The notes: generated by a model not told the origin, from the sequence alone. A stretch of DNA of 64,000 nt from an uncultured Pelagibacteraceae bacterium (GCA_902551455.1 CACDDC010000002.1:21844-85843), one strand, 5' to 3'; positions 46,379-54,704 are shown, numbered from the stretch's first letter. Made by a program: numbers and translations.

Positions 46379-47905
46379 ATGACAAAATCTGCTTTATATT
46401 GCTTTTCATCTATTCCTCAAGCAGCGGCATCGGTTTATTTTTATGATTTTAATAAAGATAAAAATGATGGTTTAAAATACAAAGTAGAAGAAATTATTAA
46501 AATTTTAAAAGATAATAGTTTTAACCCATTGCAAACTAATTCTTATGATATTTCAAGTTTTGCAGATGGAGCATACCCATTTTATGTCAAAATTAATAAT
46601 AGCAAAAAGGTAGATACAATTTATTTTGAATTAAGGAATAGCTGCGGATGGGGATCGAGCATGTTTTTTGAGAGACCAGAAAGACTTGTTAAAGAGAGAG
46701 AAATGAAAAAAAATATGCCCGAAGGTTATCAATTGGATATGACGTTAGCACCAGCTATGGCAGTTAAATTTAAAACTAGAAACCGAAAAGGATATAATTC
46801 TCTAGAAAACTGGACAATAGACGGAAACGAATTTATTAAAAATAAAAAAGCAATAAAAAAAAGATTAGGTCGTCTACTTATTAGATCAAATTTAATTGTT
46901 TTAGATGATACTGGCAATATTGACAGACTAGATGAAAATATAGATAAAAAAAAAATATACAAAAAAGCAATTAAACAAACCAAGTACTATGGTGTTGATG
47001 ATGGTCTTTCTTTTGAAAGATTATACATACCCGTTAAAAACAAGTCCTACCCCGTTTATATACATCATATTTTTAGGTCAGAAAAAGAAGAATTGAAAGA
47101 TTTAGAGAGTGATTTACCTATTGCTGAATTTGTGTCGCCTATATTTCCAATTATATCCATACAAGATGTTGAGGGTTGCTATTTAAGCAAGGATAAAGAC
47201 GCTAAACTAATTTTTATTAAAAAAGAAGAGAAAAAAATAAGTGAATATTTAAGCAATCAAATCACTAAAAAAGAAAAAAATATTAAAGTATGTCAATTAG
47301 ATCTTGAAAATTTATCTTCCTTAACATTTTTAAATAAATTAAATTATAAATTAGATTCCATCACTTTTTTTAATTTAAAAAATATTGATGATTGGTCTCT
47401 TTTGTTAAAAATAAAAAATGTTAAAACTATATCATTTTATAAATGTAGCTTAGATATTACCAAAAAAATAAATGCAGATATTATAAAAAAAATAAATAAA
47501 CGAAATATTAATATTGTTATTGAAGGTCTTGTTACAAATTTAAATGTTAAATTGATTGAAATTCCTTTTGAAGGAGGCACTTATTCGGGAGAAATTAATT
47601 CTGATGGTATGCCCGAAGGTTATGGTCAGTTAAGTTATGAAGATGGAAGATTATATACTGGTACTTTTAAAGGAAAGTTTCATGGATTTGGATCTTATGT
47701 ATTGCCTAGTGGATCCGTTTATATCGGAGAATGGAAAAATGGAAATCAAGAAGGTTCTGCCATATTCACATCTAAAGATGGATTTAGATATGTAGGAAAA
47801 TTTAAAAATAACAAATATCATGGCAAAGGAGAATTTTATATTATGCAAACAGGTGAAAAAATTATAGTTGAACATAATGAAGGTGAAGAAATCAAAAAAA
47901 AATAA
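46379..47905 (+). CDS. MORN-repeat protein with unknown N-terminal domain
   Basis: A 508-residue protein. Residues about 397-500 are four MORN repeats (YSGEINSDGMPEGYGQLSY, YTGTFKGKFHGFGSYV, YIGEWKNGNQEGSAIF, YVGKFKNNKYHGKGEF). The first ~390 residues form a domain I do not recognise, starting TKSALYCFSSIPQAAASVY and including RNSCGWGSSMFFERPER. MORN repeats mediate lipid or protein contacts. It fills one cassette alone, with repeat 3 directly after the stop codon. No signal peptide or membrane helix is evident. Confidence 0.8.
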   Translation: MTKSALYCFSSIPQAAASVYFYDFNKDKNDGLKYKVEEIIKILKDNSFNPLQTNSYDISSFADGAYPFYVKINNSKKVDTIYFELRNSCGWGSSMFFERPERLVKEREMKKNMPEGYQLDMTLAPAMAVKFKTRNRKGYNSLENWTIDGNEFIKNKKAIKKRLGRLLIRSNLIVLDDTGNIDRLDENIDKKKIYKKAIKQTKYYGVDDGLSFERLYIPVKNKSYPVYIHHIFRSEKEELKDLESDLPIAEFVSPIFPIISIQDVEGCYLSKDKDAKLIFIKKEEKKISEYLSNQITKKEKNIKVCQLDLENLSSLTFLNKLNYKLDSITFFNLKNIDDWSLLLKIKNVKTISFYKCSLDITKKINADIIKKINKRNINIVIEGLVTNLNVKLIEIPFEGGTYSGEINSDGMPEGYGQLSYEDGRLYTGTFKGKFHGFGSYVLPSGSVYIGEWKNGNQEGSAIFTSKDGFRYVGKFKNNKYHGKGEFYIMQTGEKIIVEHNEGEEIKKK

Positions 47906-47979
47906 AAAAACCCCCGAAACTTTCATTCCGAGGGTTCTAATTTTGTTTAATTTTTGTATTTAGAGTGTTCTTGTTGGGG
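47903..47979 (-). ncRNA. Candidate minus-strand small RNA, repeat 3
   Basis: About 77 nt, near 47979 down to the T run at 47902-47907. The terminal hairpin (47908-47935) has a GAAT loop here. The 5' part resembles repeat 2 (ATTCCCCAACAAGAACACTC), defining a second sequence class. Confidence 0.35.
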
Positions 47980-48112
47980 AATCGTATTACATTTACCTAT
48001 AAATTACGCCAATACTCACTTATTTAAGAAGTTCATTGAAAACTTCATTGAGAAAACCGTCTAATTTAAAAGCAATTCAAAAGATGATTTCATTGAGGAG
48101 TGGGGTTAAAGT
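47908..48112. repeat. Island repeat, copy 3
   Basis: Hairpin 47908-47935, box attacattt from 47986, 14-base variable segment, box CCAATACTCACTTATTTAAG from 48009, tandem TTCATTG at 48032 and 48044 (12-base period), AAAGCAATTC/AAAAGATGAT, then promoter P4. It fills the gap between the MORN gene and the small membrane protein gene. Confidence 0.92.
48083..48112 (+). promoter_or_regulatory. Island promoter P4
   Basis: GATGATTT at 48083-48090 and TAAAGT at 48107-48112, 16-base spacer. Three consecutive ATG codons follow (48113, 48116, 48119). The third is six bases after the -10, exactly as for P1, and is the probable leaderless start. Confidence 0.5.
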
Positions 48113-48370
48113 ATGATGATGATAAAAGGCATATTTTTACTTATAAAATTTGGGTTTATTGGTTTCTTTAATGAATTGAGATTTTTATTTAAAGGTTTAT
48201 CTGAAATATTAATAAGTGGATTTGATAATTTAAATTATCATATTTTTCAACCCATCCGACTTTTAAGATTTGAGGATGTGAGGGATTTTGCTACTTCTAC
48301 TGAAGGAATAATAATTATAATTTTATGTTTTTTAATAATAATTTTTTTGATTTCTAAAAAAAGGTTTTAA
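48113..48370 (+). CDS. Small membrane protein of unknown function
   Basis: An 85-residue product (83 if the third ATG at 48119 is used). The N-terminal half is hydrophobic and amphipathic (GIFLLIKFGFIGFFNELRFL) and the C terminus is a clear membrane helix (GIIIIILCFLIIIFLIS) ending KKRF. No family is recognised. It ends two bases from the convergent gene at 48373; the pair forms one cassette. Confidence 0.6.
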   Translation: MMMIKGIFLLIKFGFIGFFNELRFLFKGLSEILISGFDNLNYHIFQPIRLLRFEDVRDFATSTEGIIIIILCFLIIIFLISKKRF

Positions 48371-48372
48371 AC

Positions 48373-48765
48373 TTATTTTTCGAACTCTTTTTTTATTGGA
48401 GTAAAATATAAAAAGACTAGTATTGCACCACTAGTCGCCCACCCCAATCCATCAATCAAATAAAGTATTGGGTCAGAAGCATTTATTCCCATCAATAAAG
48501 AATATATTGATCCAAAAATAAATAGGAATAGATACATTTGTTTTCCAATATTTTTAAATTTATATAATAGATATAAGTTTACCAAGTAAAACACCAAAAA
48601 AATTATTGCAATTACCCCAAGCATATCAGTCATGTCATTTGGTGGATTTGCACTCTCATTAAAAGCAACAACTATTTCAGACTCATAAAAAATGGAAATA
48701 ATTGCCAATATCAATATCGATAAATCTAATAGAATAAGTCTTTTAAATATTATTTTTAAATTCAT
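48373..48765 (-). CDS. Four-helix membrane protein of unknown function
   Basis: A 130-residue protein with four predicted membrane helices (around residues 10-27, 46-68, 76-94 and 103-121). The loop after helix 1 is polar (ESEIVVAFNESANPPND). It is the only minus-strand gene in the island. The minus-strand terminator of repeat 4 lies about 35 bases upstream of its start, insulating it. No family is recognised. Confidence 0.65.
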   Translation of the reverse strand: MNLKIIFKRLILLDLSILILAIISIFYESEIVVAFNESANPPNDMTDMLGVIAIIFLVFYLVNLYLLYKFKNIGKQMYLFLFIFGSIYSLLMGINASDPILYLIDGLGWATSGAILVFLYFTPIKKEFEK

Positions 48766-48795
48766 TCTGATTGAAAGAGTACTATATTTATGAAT

Positions 48796-48872
48796 AAAAA
48801 AAACCCCCGAAACTTTCGTTCCGAGGGTTCTAATTTTGTTTAGTGTATGTATTTAGAGTGTTCTCTAAATGG
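48796..48872 (-). ncRNA. Candidate minus-strand small RNA, repeat 4
   Basis: About 77 nt, near 48872 down to the T run at 48795-48801. It contains a perfect 8-bp stem with AACA loop (ATTTAGAG/CTCTAAAT, 48851-48870) and a 12-bp terminal hairpin (48802-48829, GAAA loop) whose pairs are complete only on this strand. It is the best-formed copy together with repeat 5. Confidence 0.4.
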
Positions 48873-49005
48873 AAACGTATTACATTCGCATTCCTAGTAC
48901 GCCAATACTCACTTATTTAAGAAGTTCATTGCAAAGTTCATTGCAGAATCACCCCAAATAGAAAGCAAATAGAAAGGTGACTTGATTTAAAAAAAAAGTT
49001 AAGAT
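48802..49005. repeat. Island repeat, copy 4
   Basis: Hairpin 48802-48829, ATTTAGAG stem 48851-48870, box attacattc from 48879, 14-base variable segment, box CCAATACTCACTTATTTAAG from 48902, tandem TTCATTG at 48925 and 48937 (12-base period), AGAAAGCAAAT/AGAAAGGTGAC, promoter P5. Its 48879-48894 stretch matches the groEL 3' end at 15 of 16 bases. Confidence 0.93.
48976..49005 (+). promoter_or_regulatory. Island promoter P5
   Basis: GGTGACTT at 48976-48983 and TAAGAT at 49000-49005, 16-base spacer. The ATG at 49017 is 11 bases after the -10, giving a leader of only a few bases. Confidence 0.5.
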
Positions 49006-49016
49006 TCATAAAATTT

Positions 49017-50039
49017 ATGACAGAACCATTCTCCGAAAAGGAAATGCAGGCAATATACTTGAGAGTTATTCAAGAATTTAAGTATAAAAAATTAGAGATA
49101 GATAAAAAGTTAGATGAGATTGTAAATAAAAAAATCGCTAAAATTGAAAAAGATTGTAAAAAATTTAAAGATGGCATTCTTTATTTTGGAAATGGTTATG
49201 TAGGTGAAAAAAATAAAAATGGAATGCCCGAGGGAATGGGCAGTCTTCTTTTTGGTTCAACAGAAGATGTTTATGTTGGTCAATTTGATAGTGGATTAAA
49301 ACATGGTTTAGGCAAATATACTTATTTTAGTGGAGGTGGGAGTGCTCATCATCCATTTTCAATTCCTTATTATGTCGGTGAATGGTTTGCAGACTCATAT
49401 CACGGACTTGGAAAACATTTAATTACTCAATTTGAAGATCTTATGATTTATGAGGGCACACACACTCATGATAAAAAAACTGGATTTGGAACTTATAAAA
49501 AATTTAATAGCGATAACGTTGATAAATTCTGTAATACTGAAATGATAGGATATTTTTTTGATGGTGTTGGTGATAAATTAATGATTGAAATTAATAGAGA
49601 TGATAACGGCAATTTATCACAAGATACTATAAGTGGTCTTTTTGAATATAATCAAGAAAATGGAACAAAAAATCCTATGTATGTATTTACTAAAATAGAT
49701 GAATGGGAAAATCTTGAACCAAAGAAAATGGATAAGTCAATATCAGATTTAATTTATAAACTTTATGATTCTTATTTTAATTTAGACCCATTTACAAAAA
49801 AATTTTCAGATCTTACAATAAAGGTTAAAAAAAATGTGATGAAATTGATGTTTGACTCTAACAAATATTTTGAAAAAAATTCAGAAGATGAAAATTATTT
49901 CAAATTTCTTCAAAAAGTAAACAGTTTAAACAAAGTTGTCACACAAATTGGCGAAAATGAAAAGTTAATTGAATTAAACGAAATGGTTGAAAAAGAAAAA
50001 AAAGAATTTGTTTCAATAGAAAAAAAACTTAAGTCATAA
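49017..50039 (+). CDS. MORN-repeat protein with C-terminal helical region
   Basis: A 340-residue protein. A short coiled coil (about 1-45) precedes MORN repeats at about 55-165 (YVGEKNKNGMPEGMGSLLF, YVGQFDSGLKHGLGKYTY, YVGEWFADSYHGLGKHL, YEGTHTHDKKTGFGTY). The rest is charged and helical with no recognised domain. First gene of a three-gene cassette; the two downstream genes follow at 14 and 4 bases. The product seems cytoplasmic. Confidence 0.78.
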   Translation: MTEPFSEKEMQAIYLRVIQEFKYKKLEIDKKLDEIVNKKIAKIEKDCKKFKDGILYFGNGYVGEKNKNGMPEGMGSLLFGSTEDVYVGQFDSGLKHGLGKYTYFSGGGSAHHPFSIPYYVGEWFADSYHGLGKHLITQFEDLMIYEGTHTHDKKTGFGTYKKFNSDNVDKFCNTEMIGYFFDGVGDKLMIEINRDDNGNLSQDTISGLFEYNQENGTKNPMYVFTKIDEWENLEPKKMDKSISDLIYKLYDSYFNLDPFTKKFSDLTIKVKKNVMKLMFDSNKYFEKNSEDENYFKFLQKVNSLNKVVTQIGENEKLIELNEMVEKEKKEFVSIEKKLKS

Positions 50040-50053
50040 TAAAAATATTTCTT

Positions 50054-50308
50054 ATGAATTCTCAAGAGTTAGAAAGTAAATATCAATCACTACTTGATAG
50101 AATTGAGTTAATTAAAAAAAAGGTATATCTCAGACATACTATTGAATTGTTAGATCAACTTAGAGAATTTTGCTCAAAAAAAAAAGAAACTGACGCCTTT
50201 ACAACAGAGATTTATGAGCAACAAAATAAAAATCTTGATAAAATTGAAAGCATGAATGATGATGTAATGGGTGAAATGAAAGATGCTTTAAATAAAACTA
50301 AAAAATAA
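50054..50308 (+). CDS. Small coiled-coil protein
   Basis: An 84-residue, highly charged, helix-forming protein (SQELESKYQSLLDRIELIKK, then QQNKNLDKIESMNDDVMGEM). It lies between two MORN genes and is probably co-translated with them. It may bridge or regulate the MORN proteins; no family is recognised. Confidence 0.6.
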   Translation: MNSQELESKYQSLLDRIELIKKKVYLRHTIELLDQLREFCSKKKETDAFTTEIYEQQNKNLDKIESMNDDVMGEMKDALNKTKK

Positions 50309-50312
50309 ACTT

Positions 50313-50936
50313 ATGAAAAAAACTTGGATATCAGATAATAAAACTCAAAAATATATTGGTGAATTCGATGGAGAAAAAAAACACGGAGAAGGAACTTATA
50401 TCTGGGAAGGAATGGGTGAGGTTTCAGGTAAATTTAAAGATGACCAATTTCCTGACTACGGAAAATTTATTCAATATGGACAATTTGAATATATCGGTGA
50501 AATGAAGAACCGCGATGGGCAGTTTAATGGAAAAGGAATTCAAATAAATTTAATTACAAAAGATAAATATGAAGGTGAATTTAAAGATGGAGCACCTCAT
50601 GGATATGGAGTGTTTACTCAAAACGATGGTTCAACTTTTAAAGGTAATTGGAAGAACGGTTTAAAGCATGGTAAAGGAACTTTAGTAAACGCAATATTTT
50701 TTAGGAGTGGTGAAGAAAAAGGTGAAGAATTTATAATGGATGGTGGTCCTCAAACTGGAGAATACAAAGATGACTTACCAGTTGGAGAATTTCATTGGGA
50801 AATGAAAAGTGGAAGAAAATATATCGGTGAATTAAATAAAGATGGACTTTTTCATGGTAAAGGAACTTTAACACATCCTGATGGAAAAATTGAAAAAGGT
50901 ATTTGGGAAAATTGCAAACTTATTAAATCAAAATAA
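50313..50936 (+). CDS. MORN-repeat protein
   Basis: A 207-residue protein made almost entirely of about seven MORN repeats: YIGEFDGEKKHGEGTYIW, YEGEFKDGAPHGYGVFTQ, FKGNWKNGLKHGKGTLV, YIGELNKDGLFHGKGTLTH and others. There is no signal peptide. It differs from the two other MORN proteins of the island by lacking an extra domain. Repeat 5 begins directly after the stop codon. Confidence 0.82.
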   Translation: MKKTWISDNKTQKYIGEFDGEKKHGEGTYIWEGMGEVSGKFKDDQFPDYGKFIQYGQFEYIGEMKNRDGQFNGKGIQINLITKDKYEGEFKDGAPHGYGVFTQNDGSTFKGNWKNGLKHGKGTLVNAIFFRSGEEKGEEFIMDGGPQTGEYKDDLPVGEFHWEMKSGRKYIGELNKDGLFHGKGTLTHPDGKIEKGIWENCKLIKSK

Positions 50937-51011
50937 AAAAAACCCCCGAAACTTTCGTTCCGAGGGTTCTAATTTTGTTTAGTGTATGTATTTAGAGTGT
51001 TCTCTAAATGG
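50936..51011 (-). ncRNA. Candidate minus-strand small RNA, repeat 5
   Basis: About 76 nt, near 51011 to the T run at 50935-50940. It is nearly identical to repeat 4 within this span: the ATTTAGAG/CTCTAAAT stem (50990-51009) and the 12-bp GAAA-loop terminal hairpin (50941-50968). Confidence 0.4.
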
Positions 51012-51154
51012 AAACGTATTACATTCTCATACTGGTTTCTAATAATACTTGATTTACTTAACATTTTGAAAATTCCTTCATCACTCTTCATCACTATTTA
51101 AAGCAATTTCAAAGCAATTCAAAAGATGATTTTATTGAGGAGTAAGGTTAAAAT
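50941..51154. repeat. Island repeat, copy 5 (divergent right half)
   Basis: The left half (50941-51026) is almost the same as repeat 4. After the 14-base variable segment the box is altered (AATAATACTTGATTTACTTAA). The tandem word is TTCATCA at 51077 and 51087 (10-base period), then AAAGCAATTTC/AAAGCAATTC and promoter P7. The two halves thus appear to have different histories. Confidence 0.9.
51125..51154 (+). promoter_or_regulatory. Island promoter P7
   Basis: GATGATTT at 51125-51132 and TAAAAT at 51149-51154, 16-base spacer; ATG 51170 lies 15 bases downstream, so the leader is about nine bases. Confidence 0.5.
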
Positions 51155-51169
51155 AGGTTAGGTCAAAAC

Positions 51170-51970
51170 ATGCTCGAATGGGATAATAGAATAAAATACA
51201 ATTTCAATTATTTAAAAAAAAATATTGATATTAAAAAATTCCTAAAATTAGTGACTAAATATAAATGGAATTTTAATCATGAAACAGATATTTTAGATGG
51301 AGCAGTAATCCCTAGTTGTATAAACAAAAATAATAAAGATCCTAATTTAATTAAAAGTTTAAATTTTGAAAAGTCTTCTACAGAAGAAATCTTAAACGAG
51401 GCATTTTCCAGTTCTGATTTCGATCAAAAACTTTTTGAAAATGGAACATTTTTTAAAAAATTGCACCCTAATTTTAAATTAACAAAGCATATAAAATTAG
51501 GTGATCAGTCTCCCATTTTCATGCCAGAGGAGATAGTAGATCAAGATACAGAGTTATATAAATTGAAGAATCAAGTAGATGGGAACTTTCCACCATTTTG
51601 GATTTCACCTTTTTTACAGGATGTAGTGGATGGAACTTCTGTTTGTTCACATTCCCTTATAGAAATAAAAAATGATAATACTTATTTTTATATGCACACT
51701 GTTTATTTTGATCAAGAAGGATATGATTATCAATACGATCCTTACTTAATAAATTTATTTGATCATAAATTAAATGATAAAAGTTTTTTGGATGAAATTA
51801 TAAATTTCGAACAAAAAAGAGTTGAGTCAGATCGTAAGAATTTTAAAGATTATTTGAAAGAATATAATAGTGAAGCAAAATTAATAAATATTTATCGTAT
51901 AGACTTCAAAACCAAGAAACCGATTTATAACTTTAGTAAATCTGGTAAGTTTATTAATATAAGCAAGTAG
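51170..51970 (+). CDS. Orphan protein of unknown function, island cassette
   Basis: A 266-residue, probably cytoplasmic protein without signal peptide or membrane helix. Aromatic-rich central parts (FPPFWISPFLQDVVDGTSVC, YFYMHTVYFDQEGYDYQYDP) suggest a globular fold. I recognise no family. It is separated from the next gene by a promoter-like element (P6), and repeat 5 lies upstream. Confidence 0.6.
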   Translation: MLEWDNRIKYNFNYLKKNIDIKKFLKLVTKYKWNFNHETDILDGAVIPSCINKNNKDPNLIKSLNFEKSSTEEILNEAFSSSDFDQKLFENGTFFKKLHPNFKLTKHIKLGDQSPIFMPEEIVDQDTELYKLKNQVDGNFPPFWISPFLQDVVDGTSVCSHSLIEIKNDNTYFYMHTVYFDQEGYDYQYDPYLINLFDHKLNDKSFLDEIINFEQKRVESDRKNFKDYLKEYNSEAKLINIYRIDFKTKKPIYNFSKSGKFINISK

Positions 51971-51973
51971 AAG

Positions 51974-52004
51974 GGTGACTTTATTTAAAAAGTAGGGTTA
52001 AATT
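51974..52004 (+). promoter_or_regulatory. Island promoter P6
   Basis: GGTGACTT at 51974-51981 and TAAATT at 51999-52004, 17-base spacer, preceded by AAGCAAGTAGAA. The GTG start at 52010 is five bases after the -10. It lies between two genes with no hairpin or other repeat part, so the promoter module can exist alone, as at P1. Confidence 0.5.
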
Positions 52005-52009
52005 CAAAT

Positions 52010-52576
52010 GTGAAGAAATATCATTTTACATTAGATTATTTTAAACAAAATTTTAAATATAGAAATTTTTGTGAAGATTTAGATTATGTAATAAAGAACC
52101 AAATATTAGATTATCCAATCGATGCTATAATTTTACACCATACAATTTTTGATAAAGTAGGTAAATTTATGACCCCAACTAAAATTGATGAAAATTACCA
52201 AGAGACCGATTGGGACAAATATTCTGAAAAAGTAGATAATGAATTTTTCGATAATAAAAAAAATAAAAAATTTAAAGATTGGTTTTTAAAAAAAAGAGAC
52301 TCAGGATTATTGTTAACTTCCTTAAATAGTAATTTTACATTAATTCATAATTTAAATATTGGATTTCAGTATTTTTCATTAATATATTCTAAATTTAATA
52401 ATAAATATTATTTTTTTGAAACTTGGGAAGAGTGGCACATTGCCAGAAATTCTTTTAGTAAAGAACCATCAAAAGACAAAATAATAGAAATGATTAAAAA
52501 AAAGTATAAAGACTCAGACCCAAAAATAGAATTAAGTGTATTTGAAGAGGATTTTAATGATTTTTTAAACAATTAA
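52010..52576 (+). CDS. Orphan protein of unknown function, last island cassette
   Basis: A 188-residue protein from GTG 52010; an ATG at 52008 is followed at once by a stop. It has no signal peptide or membrane helix. Aromatic stretches (LIHNLNIGFQYFSLIYSKF, YYFFETWEEWHIARNSF) suggest a globular domain. No family is recognised. It is the last gene before groEL, with which it converges. Confidence 0.55.
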   Translation: MKKYHFTLDYFKQNFKYRNFCEDLDYVIKNQILDYPIDAIILHHTIFDKVGKFMTPTKIDENYQETDWDKYSEKVDNEFFDNKKNKKFKDWFLKKRDSGLLLTSLNSNFTLIHNLNIGFQYFSLIYSKFNNKYYFFETWEEWHIARNSFSKEPSKDKIIEMIKKKYKDSDPKIELSVFEEDFNDFLNN

Positions 52577-52599
52577 ATTTAAAGATTATTTAGATATCC

Positions 52600-52628
52600 T
52601 TCATCATTCCTTCATCATTCCTTCATCA
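52600..52628. repeat. Triple TTCATCA direct repeat before the groEL terminator
   Basis: TTCATCA at 52600, 52611 and 52622, exactly 11 bases apart. The same word forms the tandem pair of repeat 5. No GRTGAYTT promoter follows; next comes the groEL terminator. Confidence 0.8.
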
Positions 52629-52648
52629 CTAATGATTTTCGTTAAGAT

Positions 52649-52680
52649 AAAAAAAAAGGGCAGTAAAAACTGCCCTTTTT
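52649..52680 (-). terminator. Intrinsic terminator of groEL
   Basis: GGGCAGT/ACTGCCC 7-bp stem (52658-52675) with an A-rich loop. On the minus strand it is followed by nine T, ending the groES-groEL mRNA about 30 bases past the stop. Five T follow on the plus strand, so it may also stop the last island gene. Confidence 0.9.
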
Positions 52681-52706
52681 GAATTTTTGTTTGAGAGTAA
52701 TGGGGA

Positions 52707-54377
<1,671 letters not shown>

Positions 54378-54387
54378 TTAATATTTA

Positions 54388-54678
54388 TTATTTACTTGAT
54401 ATACCCATAATGTCAGATTCCTTCATTATGCTGTATTCCTTACCATCTATTTTTACTTCAGTACCTGACCATTTTCCAAATAGAACTTTATCTCCAACTT
54501 TTACGTCCATTGGTATAATTTTTCCGTCTTCAGTCTTAGATCCACCCCCAACAGCAACAACTTTGCCTTCTTGAGGTTTTTCTTGTGCGGTGTCTGGTAT
54601 TATTATTCCACCAGCAGTCTTTTCACTGCTGTCTAAAACTTCTATAAGCACTCTGTCGTGCAAAGGTTTAAACTTCAT
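54388..54678 (-). CDS. groES: Co-chaperonin GroES
   Basis: A 96-residue GroES that caps the GroEL cavity. It begins [20 protein letters not shown] and contains the mobile loop [21 protein letters not shown] and the C-terminal [18 protein letters not shown]. First gene of the groES-groEL operon; the ATG follows GGAG ribosome-site bases. A sigma-32-like promoter lies 27-55 bases upstream. Confidence 0.98.
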   Translation of the reverse strand: MKFKPLHDRVLIEVLDSSEKTAGGIIIPDTAQEKPQEGKVVAVGGGSKTEDGKIIPMDVKVGDKVLFGKWSGTEVKIDGKEYSIMKESDIMGISSK

Positions 54679-54704
54679 ATATTACTCCTTTGAATATTGA
54701 GATC

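Noticed and set aside
46315-46446. A 43-codon ORF starting MGYGKRNSNISYH before the first MORN gene
   Set aside because: Its ATG lies inside the predicted -10 of promoter P3, and it overlaps the MORN gene start in another frame; no family signal.
50936-51030. tRNA or tmRNA in the repeats
   Set aside because: There is no acceptor stem, T-arm motif or CCA end; the hairpin followed by T residues fits a terminator.
41851-51154. Island repeats as a CRISPR array
   Set aside because: Units are ~200 bp and separated by whole genes of 0.6-4 kb; there are no short regular spacers or Cas genes.
41851-51154. Island repeats as integron attC sites
   Set aside because: I could not find RYYYAAC/GTTRRRY core pairs, and no integron integrase is in the window. 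The gene-plus-repeat layout is only similar in appearance.
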